A stretch of DNA of 6,089 nt, taken from contig RGEP01000112.1 in NCBI GenBank assembly GCA_009918225.1, positions 1 to 6,089 of the forward strand, read 5' to 3'. Origin of the DNA: Betaproteobacteria bacterium. GTDB taxonomy: Bacteria; Pseudomonadota; Gammaproteobacteria; Burkholderiales; Burkholderiaceae_C. Positions 1-4,694 of the stretch are shown piece after piece; the first letter of the stretch is position 1, and each line of letters opens with the position of its first letter. The notes beneath the pieces are model-generated. The model ran no database searches and was not told the origin of the DNA. It was given only the letters and a program-made list of their open reading frames with translations. A program made the translations under genes and the position numbers.

Positions 1-241
1 CCACTTCCAGCCGCGCCAGCCACTGCATCGCATGCTCTGGCGAGTCGCCACACATCTCGGCCGAGGGCTGCAAGCCGCTGCAAAAGGCCGGCCGCTCAGG
101 CTGGCCAAAAAGGGCGCAGCGCCGGTCGGCGGTGAGCTGCACACAGGGCACGCCAGCGGGCTTGCCCTGGGGCATGCCGGGTATGGGCTGGGTGATGGAG
201 GGCGCGATGCAACAAGCAGCGCAGCCGCTGGCGCAGTGCAT
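1..241 (-). CDS. YkgJ/YeiW-family cysteine-cluster protein, C-terminus cut by window edge
   Basis: Translating the minus strand from the ATG at 241 gives 80 open codons with no stop before the left edge. The start reads MHCASGCAACCIAPSI, followed by PIPGMPQGKPAGVPCVQL, RRCALFGQPERPAFCSGLQ and SAEMCGDSPEHAMQWLARLE. Cysteines fall at residues 3, 7, 10, 11, 33, 42, 54 and 64, the pattern of the small YkgJ/UPF0153 proteins (E. coli YeiW, from memory about 84 residues, is very similar). The family is thought to bind a metal or iron-sulfur cluster through these cysteines, but no reaction is established. The frame stays open upstream of the ATG, so a longer start cannot be excluded, but family length supports this one. 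Only the last few residues should be missing. It is divergent from mnmG and shares its short upstream region. The family call is firm; the function is unknown. Confidence 0.88.
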   Translation of the reverse strand, partial: MHCASGCAACCIAPSITQPIPGMPQGKPAGVPCVQLTADRRCALFGQPERPAFCSGLQPSAEMCGDSPEHAMQWLARLEV

Positions 242-283
242 GCGGGGATTGTGCAGGCCCTCGCGCGCGGACCAGGGCCCGCC

Positions 284-289
284 TAAAAT
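284..289 (+). promoter_or_regulatory. Possible -10 element for mnmG
   Basis: TAAAAT lies in the only AT-rich patch (about 284-306) of the 90 bp region between the divergent cysteine-cluster gene and mnmG. It resembles a sigma-70 -10 hexamer and would place transcription start near 296, about 36 nt before the preferred mnmG start. No convincing -35 hexamer stands 16-18 bp upstream, where the sequence is GC-rich, so this is a weak call from one element. Confidence 0.3.
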
Positions 290-331
290 TTCGCTTTCCT
301 TCTTTTGGCGCTTGTGGCGCCACCCCCGCCC

Positions 332-2323
332 GTGCTCCACCCTCAGCGTTATGACGTGATCGTCGTCGGCGGCGGCCATGCCGGCACCGAAGCGGCCTTG
401 GCCGCGGCCCGTATGGGCTGCCGCACGCTGCTGCTCACCCACAACCTGGAGACGCTGGGGCAGATGAGCTGCAACCCCTCTATCGGGGGCATCGGCAAGG
501 GCCACCTCGTCAAGGAGGTGGATGCCCTGGGCGGCGCGATGGCCGCAGCCACCGATGAAGCGGGCATTCAGTTTCGAATTCTGAACGCCAGCAAAGGCCC
601 GGCGGTGCGCGCCACCCGTGCTCAAGCCGACCGGGTCTTGTACCGCGCCGCCATCCGCCGCCGCCTGGAAAACCAGCCGGGCCTGGACATCTTCCAGCAG
701 GCTGTCGATGACTTGATCCTCGAAGGCGACCGCGTGGCGGGGGCTGTAACGCAAGTGGGCATTCGCTTCGCTGCCAGGGCCGTGGTCTTGACGGCGGGTA
801 CTTTCTTGGACGGGCGCATCCACATCGGGCTGGAAAACCACTCGGCGGGCCGCGCAGGTGACCCGCCGGCGGTGCGGCTGTCCGCAAGGCTGAAGGAGCT
901 GCGCCTGCCCCAAGGACGGCTCAAAACCGGCACGCCCCCGCGCCTGGACGGCCGCACCATCGACTTCAGCCGCTGCACCATGCAGCCCGGTGACGGCATG
1001 CCAGGACCGAGCGGCGAACCCGCATCCACCCCCATGCCGGTTTTCAGTTTTCTGGGCACGCCGGATCAGCATCCGCCGCAGCTGCCCTGCTGGATCACCC
1101 ACACCCACGAGGGCACCCACGCCATCATCCGTTCGGGTTTCGAACGCAGTCCCATGTTCACCGGTGTGATCGAGGGTGTGGGGCCGCGTTACTGCCCCAG
1201 CATCGAAGACAAGATCAACCGATTTGCCGACAAGGACAGCCACCAGATCTTCTTGGAGCCCGAGGGGCTGAGCACCCACGAGTTCTACCCCAACGGCATC
1301 TCCACCTCGCTGCCCTTTGATATCCAGCTGGCGGCGGTTCAGTCCATCCCGGGGCTGGAGCAGGCGCACATCGTGCGTCCTGGCTACGCCATCGAATACG
1401 ACTATTACGACCCCCGTTCACTCAAGACCAGCTTCGAGTCCAAGTCGATCGCCGGTCTGTTCTTGGCGGGCCAGATCAATGGCACCACCGGTTACGAGGA
1501 GGCGGCGGCTCAGGGCTTGTACGCGGGCATCAATGCAGCGCTGCAGACCCAGGGGCGGGCCGCCCTCACCTTGCGCCGTGATGAGGCGTACTTGGGCGTC
1601 TTGGTGGATGACCTGATCACCAAGGGCGTCACCGAGCCCTACCGCATGTTCACCAGCCGGGCCGAATTCCGCTTGCAGCTGCGGGAAGACAACGCCGACG
1701 CCCGGTTGACCGAGCGCGGCCGTTCCCTGGGCCTGGTCGACGATGTCCGCTGGGATGCCTTCAACCGCAAGCGGGATGCGGTTTCACGTGAAACCGAGCG
1801 CCTGAAGTCCACCTGGGTGCACCCCCGAAACCTGCCGGCAGAAGCCGCTGAGCGGCTGCTGGGCAAGGCTTTGGAGCACGAGTACAGCCTGATGGACTTG
1901 CTGCGGCGGCCGGGCGTGGGCTTTGACACCGTGGCCCAGGTGGCGGCCCTGGCGCGGCCTGAGGCCGGTGTTTCACGTGAAACCCTGCGCGAGACGCTGG
2001 GGGTCGATTTGGCCGATGCCGTGGTGGAACAGGTGGAGATTGCCACCAAGTACGCAGGCTACATCGACAAGCAGGTCGAAGAGGTGGCCCGGGCCGCACA
2101 CTATGAGCACCTGAAACTGCCCGAAGACTTTGACTACGGTGCCGTGACCGCCCTGAGCATCGAGGTGCGCCAAAAACTCAGCCGCCACCGCCCGGAAACC
2201 TTGGGCCAGGCCTCCCGCGTCTCGGGCGTGACCCCGGCGGCCATTTCCCTGCTTCTGGTCCATCTGAAGAAGGGGCGCTTCCGCGGTTTTGAGCCTCGCG
2301 GGCCTGAGCAGGACGCCGCTTGA
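332..2323 (+). CDS. mnmG: tRNA uridine-5-carboxymethylaminomethyl modification enzyme MnmG (GidA)
   Basis: MnmG is the FAD-dependent partner of MnmE. The cytoplasmic complex adds (carboxymethyl)aminomethyl groups to uridine 34 of several tRNAs using methylenetetrahydrofolate. With the GTG at 332 the protein has 663 residues (E. coli 629). Visible motifs are the N-terminal dinucleotide fold VVGGGHAGTEAA (12-23), QMSCNP with C47, the signature GPRYCPSIEDK (284-294) with C288, and AGQINGTTGYEEAAAQG (379-395). C47 and C288 match the redox-active cysteines of E. coli MnmG. The C-terminal helical domain ends with SRVSGVTPAAISLLLVHLKK. GTG at 332 is preferred over an in-frame TTG at 305 because MLHPQRYDVIVVGGG aligns with E. 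coli MFYPDPFDVIIIGGG. No clear Shine-Dalgarno sequence precedes it. The gene carries two parS-like palindromes and overlaps rsmG by 4 nt. Confidence 0.97.
   Translation: MLHPQRYDVIVVGGGHAGTEAALAAARMGCRTLLLTHNLETLGQMSCNPSIGGIGKGHLVKEVDALGGAMAAATDEAGIQFRILNASKGPAVRATRAQADRVLYRAAIRRRLENQPGLDIFQQAVDDLILEGDRVAGAVTQVGIRFAARAVVLTAGTFLDGRIHIGLENHSAGRAGDPPAVRLSARLKELRLPQGRLKTGTPPRLDGRTIDFSRCTMQPGDGMPGPSGEPASTPMPVFSFLGTPDQHPPQLPCWITHTHEGTHAIIRSGFERSPMFTGVIEGVGPRYCPSIEDKINRFADKDSHQIFLEPEGLSTHEFYPNGISTSLPFDIQLAAVQSIPGLEQAHIVRPGYAIEYDYYDPRSLKTSFESKSIAGLFLAGQINGTTGYEEAAAQGLYAGINAALQTQGRAALTLRRDEAYLGVLVDDLITKGVTEPYRMFTSRAEFRLQLREDNADARLTERGRSLGLVDDVRWDAFNRKRDAVSRETERLKSTWVHPRNLPAEAAERLLGKALEHEYSLMDLLRRPGVGFDTVAQVAALARPEAGVSRETLRETLGVDLADAVVEQVEIATKYAGYIDKQVEEVARAAHYEHLKLPEDFDYGAVTALSIEVRQKLSRHRPETLGQASRVSGVTPAAISLLLVHLKKGRFRGFEPRGPEQDAA
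1779..1796. promoter_or_regulatory. parS (ParB-binding) site 1, inside mnmG
   Basis: CGGTTTCACGTGAAACCG is a perfect 18 bp palindrome containing the whole GTTTCACGTGAAAC core of the conserved chromosomal parS site (consensus TGTTTCACGTGAAACA, recognised by the ParB helix-turn-helix domain). It is read within mnmG as V-S-R-E-T from residue 484, just before the conserved ERLKSTW stretch. ParB bound here would spread along the DNA and help load SMC/condensin and segregate the origin region. The parB gene itself is not in this window. Confidence 0.9.
1969..1984. promoter_or_regulatory. parS (ParB-binding) site 2, inside mnmG
   Basis: TGTTTCACGTGAAACC matches the 16 bp parS consensus at 15 positions and has the full 14 bp core palindrome. 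Its centre lies 189 bp downstream of site 1. It is again read as V-S-R-E-T (from residue 547), in a stretch GVSRETLRETLGVDL that is longer than the equivalent region of E. coli MnmG. Two perfect cores this close together are far beyond chance for a 14 bp sequence. Confidence 0.9.
2310..2313 (+). promoter_or_regulatory. Ribosome binding site for rsmG
   Basis: AGGA stands 6 nt before the TTG at 2320, inside the last codons of mnmG. It supports the unusual TTG start and the 4 nt stop/start overlap, which implies translational coupling of rsmG to mnmG. Confidence 0.6.
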
Positions 2324-3117
2324 CCCCGGTAGACACCCAGACCCAGTTGCCGGCGGCGCTGTCGGATTTGGGCCTGGCGCTCAGCTCCCGGGCGTGCGAA
2401 CGCCTCTTGAGCCACCTGAACCTGATCGCCAAGTGGAACCGGGTTTACAACCTCACGGCTTTGCGCGACCCGGCCGAGATGTGGACGCATCACCTCTTGG
2501 ACAGTTTGGCCGCCGTACAGCCCTTGGCCCGGCATGCCTTGCAGCGCCCCGCGCCGCCCAGACCAGAGGGTGTACAGGGTGTACAGGGCACACGGTGCGC
2601 ACCCACCGGGCCTGCCGGCCTTCACGTCTTGGATGTGGGCTCGGGGGCCGGCCTGCCCGGCGTCACCCTGGCCATTGCCTTGCCTGAGGTCCTTGCCCTG
2701 GCTTCGGCCGAGGCCCTGCCCGCAGCGGGCGCAGGCCGGCCAGGGGCGCCGCCTCCAGCCGTGCGGGTCAGCTGCGTTGATGCGGTGGCCAAGAAGGCCG
2801 GCTTCATTCGGCAGGTGGCCGCCGAGTTGGGCTTGAGCCAACTCCAGGCCCTGCACGGTCGTATCGAAAGCCTGAAGATGGCGCCAGCGGATGTGATCAC
2901 CTGCAGGGCGTTTGCCAGCCTGGCCGATATCGTCCGCTTGACGCGTGTGCACCTGGCGCCGGGCGGGGTGTGGATGGCCCTTAAGGGGGCCGTTCCCACG
3001 GACGAGATGGCCGCCTTGCCCACCGATATTGAAGTGTTTCACGTGGAACCCCTGCAGGTGCCGCATTTGAACGCCCAGCGCTGCCTGGTCTGGATGCGGC
3101 CCCGGCCCCAACCCTGA
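2320..3117 (+). CDS. rsmG: 16S rRNA (guanine527-N7)-methyltransferase RsmG (GidB)
   Basis: RsmG uses S-adenosylmethionine to methylate N7 of G527 in the 530 loop of 16S rRNA; loss of the enzyme gives low-level streptomycin resistance in several bacteria. The protein has 265 residues against 207 in E. coli. Family motifs are WNRVYNLTALRDPAEM (39-54), HHLLDSLA (57-64), the SAM-binding loop LDVGSGAGLPGV (104-115), VDAVAKKAGFIRQVAAEL (153-170) and CRAFASLADIV, followed by APGGVWMALKG. The extra length comes from two proline/glycine/alanine-rich insertions, at about 72-100 just before the SAM loop and 125-148 just after it. The core motifs are intact, so the gene is probably functional. The TTG start overlaps the mnmG stop by 4 nt and has AGGA 6 nt upstream; no better start precedes the conserved helices. 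A parS-like site lies near the 3' end. Confidence 0.95.
   Translation: MTPVDTQTQLPAALSDLGLALSSRACERLLSHLNLIAKWNRVYNLTALRDPAEMWTHHLLDSLAAVQPLARHALQRPAPPRPEGVQGVQGTRCAPTGPAGLHVLDVGSGAGLPGVTLAIALPEVLALASAEALPAAGAGRPGAPPPAVRVSCVDAVAKKAGFIRQVAAELGLSQLQALHGRIESLKMAPADVITCRAFASLADIVRLTRVHLAPGGVWMALKGAVPTDEMAALPTDIEVFHVEPLQVPHLNAQRCLVWMRPRPQP
2568..2588 (+). repeat. Two 9 bp tandem repeats inside rsmG
   Basis: The unit GGGTGTACA occurs twice in direct succession, followed by a further GGG. It encodes V-Q-G-V-Q-G (residues 85-90) in the first species-variable insertion of RsmG. The unit is a multiple of three, so gain or loss of copies keeps the frame. It may be a small slippage expansion. Confidence 0.8.
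3035..3050. promoter_or_regulatory. parS-like site 3 (one core mismatch), inside rsmG
   Basis: TGTTTCACGTGGAACC differs from the parS core by one base (A to G at 3046) and carries the same flanking T and C as site 2. Its centre is 1066 bp downstream of site 2. It is read in a different codon phase from the mnmG sites, as V-F-H-V-E-P from residue 239, where E. coli RsmG has unrelated residues before the conserved LQVP. It is probably a weaker ParB site or a decaying one. Confidence 0.68.
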
Positions 3118-3120
3118 AGG
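3116..3120 (+). promoter_or_regulatory. Ribosome binding site for the lipocalin gene
   Basis: GAAGG overlaps the rsmG stop codon and stands 9 nt before the ATG at 3130. It supports that start and places the lipocalin in the same transcript as rsmG. Confidence 0.55.
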
Positions 3121-3129
3121 CGACTGCCC

Positions 3130-3771
3130 ATGTCCTCAACCTCTGCTGCACAGCCCGGGCTTCGGTCTGCCGCCCGTATAGGCGCCACATGGGCCGGGCT
3201 GGTGCTGTGCGGGGTGCTCAGCCCAAGCGCAGCCCAGGCCTCTGGCCGGCCAGTGGCCGAGGCGCCACCCCTGCAGGCCCTGCCCGCACTGGCGGTGGCC
3301 CCCTATATGGGCCGCTGGTACCAGGTGGCCTACTACCCCAACTTCTTCCAGCGCCAGTGCGTGTCCGACACCACCGCCACCTACCGGGAGTTGGGTGACG
3401 GCACGGTGGAGGTGCTCAACCGCTGCCGCACCGCCGCGGGCAGCTTTGACCAGGTCATCGGTCAGGCGCGGCCGGTAGCGGGGGCCTCGGCGATTGCCGG
3501 GGGGCAACTCCAGCCCGCTCGTTTGGAGGTCAGTTTTCTGCCGCGTTGGTTGCGCTGGACCGGCGTGGGCTGGGGCGCCTACTGGGTGGTCGACCGGCCC
3601 GACCATGGCCGCTACGCCATCGTCAGCGAAGGCCGCCGTGAATACCTGTGGGTCTTGTCGCGCACCCCGGAACTCAGCGCAGAAGACCGACAAGCCGTGC
3701 GGGCGCGCCTGCAGGCCTTGGGCTTTGACCTCGAGCGGCTCAAGGACCACCCCCAAGAACTGCCGCGCTGA
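3130..3771 (+). CDS. Secreted lipocalin-family protein (Blc-like)
   Basis: Bacterial lipocalins are eight-stranded beta-barrels that bind lipids such as lysophospholipids in the cell envelope. The 213-residue product starts with a Sec-type signal: arginines at 12 and 16, a hydrophobic stretch at about 17-30, and a likely cleavage after AQA (35-37). The lipocalin signature MGRWYQVAYYPNFFQRQC (60-77) follows, then ATYRELGDGTVEVLNRC (83-99), LEVSFLPRW, YWVVDRPDHGRYAIVSEG and YLWVLSRTP (172-180), the last nearly identical to E. coli Blc YLWILSRTP. C77 and C99 could form a disulfide. Unlike E. coli Blc there is no proper lipobox: the only signal-region cysteine, C27, follows L-V-L, so a soluble periplasmic form is likelier than an outer-membrane lipoprotein. 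It lies 12 nt after rsmG, probably co-transcribed, with no obvious functional link. Confidence 0.9.
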   Translation: MSSTSAAQPGLRSAARIGATWAGLVLCGVLSPSAAQASGRPVAEAPPLQALPALAVAPYMGRWYQVAYYPNFFQRQCVSDTTATYRELGDGTVEVLNRCRTAAGSFDQVIGQARPVAGASAIAGGQLQPARLEVSFLPRWLRWTGVGWGAYWVVDRPDHGRYAIVSEGRREYLWVLSRTPELSAEDRQAVRARLQALGFDLERLKDHPQELPR

Positions 3772-3844
3772 GCGACGGGTCTTAAAAATAGTCACGCGCT
3801 TGCCCCGCAGGCGCAGGATTTGAGCCCTTGATGGGCGACAAGAA

Positions 3845-3860
3845 CTGTATAAACATACAG
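3845..3860. promoter_or_regulatory. LexA binding site (SOS box) controlling imuA-imuB
   Basis: CTGTATAAACATACAG has the CTG-N10-CAG form of the proteobacterial SOS box, with an AT-rich centre close to the ideal CTGTATATATATACAG. It ends 15 nt before the imuA ATG. TATAAA at 3848-3853 inside the box could act as the -10 element, so LexA would directly block RNA polymerase until RecA-stimulated self-cleavage after DNA damage. TTGATG at 3828-3833 resembles a -35 but is only 14 bp from TATAAA, so the exact promoter is unresolved. Confidence 0.94.
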
Positions 3861-3864
3861 TCTT

Positions 3865-3869
3865 GGTGA
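3865..3869 (+). promoter_or_regulatory. Weak ribosome binding site for imuA
   Basis: GGTGA lies 6 nt before the ATG at 3876 and is the only Shine-Dalgarno-like sequence between the SOS box and the gene. The match is partial. Confidence 0.4.
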
Positions 3870-3875
3870 CCCCTC

Positions 3876-4694
3876 ATGTCTTGCATTTCAAACCCTGGCG
3901 GCCCGGCTGGCGCCGAGCGCCCCGCCTTGCCCTTGCCCCGCAGCGCCTGGGCGCCCCACCGCCGCTTGCGCATCAAGGGCGAGTTGTCCGTGCCCGGTGT
4001 TTGGCGCGCCGACGCCCTTGCCCAGCCCGGGGCCGTCTGGCCCAGCGGCCATGCTGCCTTGGACGCCCAGCTGCCCGGTGGGGGCTGGCCGGCAGGTGGG
4101 CTGGTCGAACTGCTGTGTGCGCAGCCGGGCCTGTACGAAGGCAGCCTGCTGGCCGCCCATTGGGCCCGCCTCACCCAGGCCCGACCCGCCGCCCGCTTGG
4201 CGTGGGTGATGCTCGGGCGCAGCCCCTGGCGCTTGCACGCTCCCGGCGTGGCCCATCTGGGCTTGTTGCCCCAGCATCTCCTGGTTCTGCAGCCGGCTAC
4301 CGAGGCCGATGCCGCCTGGGCCGTTGAGCAGATGCTGCACAGCCCGGGCATCTGCGGCCTGTGGTGGATCACCCGCCATGCCCAGGCCCAGCACCTGCGC
4401 CGCCTGCAGTGGGCGGCCCAATCGGCCGGCATTGCGCTGTTCGTGTCCCGCCCCTTGGCTTGTCGGCAAGACCCGTCTCCAGCGCCTTTGCGCCTGCATT
4501 TACAGGCCGGGCCCGAGCAGGCCTTGCGGGTGCACATCCTCAAGCGCCAGGGGCCACGGCTGGAGCAGCCCATCGATTTGAACCTGTCGGCTTTTGAGCT
4601 GCGCGGGCCACCGGCCTTGCGCGCAGCGGCCCCGTCTTCTGTGCCTGTGCACCATGTGGTGGATCGCCCTGTACCTGCCCCAGTGGCCCCTTGA
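3876..4694 (+). CDS. imuA: ImuA, RecA-like translesion synthesis accessory protein
   Basis: ImuA works with ImuB and the error-prone polymerase DnaE2 (ImuC) in the SOS-induced mutasome that copies past DNA lesions. The product has 272 residues. PGVWRADALA (40-49) and SGHAALDAQLPGGGWPAGGLVELL (57-80) match the conserved start of the proteobacterial ImuA family, which resembles the RecA core. WVMLGRSPWRLHAPGV (110-125), LLPQHLLVLQP (130-140), AVEQMLHSPGICGLWWI (149-165) and LRRLQWAAQSAG (174-185) also fit. Where RecA has its Walker A GKT there is CAQPGLYEGS (81-90), so ATP binding is unlikely; this is usual in this branch. The gene follows a perfect SOS box and overlaps imuB. ATG 3876 is chosen for its weak RBS and box spacing; residues 1-38 are poorly conserved and a GTG at 3990 is a possible alternative. 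Confidence 0.9.
   Translation: MSCISNPGGPAGAERPALPLPRSAWAPHRRLRIKGELSVPGVWRADALAQPGAVWPSGHAALDAQLPGGGWPAGGLVELLCAQPGLYEGSLLAAHWARLTQARPAARLAWVMLGRSPWRLHAPGVAHLGLLPQHLLVLQPATEADAAWAVEQMLHSPGICGLWWITRHAQAQHLRRLQWAAQSAGIALFVSRPLACRQDPSPAPLRLHLQAGPEQALRVHILKRQGPRLEQPIDLNLSAFELRGPPALRAAAPSSVPVHHVVDRPVPAPVAP

Noticed and set aside
2568..2588. Tandem GTGTACAGG units as a LexA or other regulator site
   Set aside because: The half-sites are direct, not inverted, and lack CTG-N10-CAG symmetry; coding-repeat slippage in RsmG is the simpler explanation.
2134..3111. 325-codon open frame on the minus strand, antisense to rsmG
   Set aside because: Composition is glycine, glutamine and histidine rich without any domain; it mirrors the GC-biased codons of rsmG and the end of mnmG, which are clearly the real genes.
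3136..3795. 219-codon minus-strand open frame opposite the lipocalin gene
   Set aside because: It is a shadow of the lipocalin gene, whose motifs and signal peptide are convincing; the antisense product shows no recognisable family.
3796..3814. Hairpin GCGCTTG-loop-CAGGCGC after the lipocalin gene as an intrinsic terminator
   Set aside because: The stem is 7 bp with one G-T pair and no T-run follows on the plus strand. On the minus strand a T-rich stretch follows only after a gap of several bases, and no gene there needs ending.
3785..3835. Possible tRNA 3' end remnant on the minus strand (GGGCTCAAATCC, resembling a T-arm)
   Set aside because: The T-loop is off consensus, the T-stem does not pair properly over five bases, and no acceptor, anticodon arm or CCA can be assembled.
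3782..4573. Minus-strand open frames opposite imuA
   Set aside because: They cover the SOS box and imuA and have low-complexity arginine-rich translations typical of antisense reading in GC-rich DNA.
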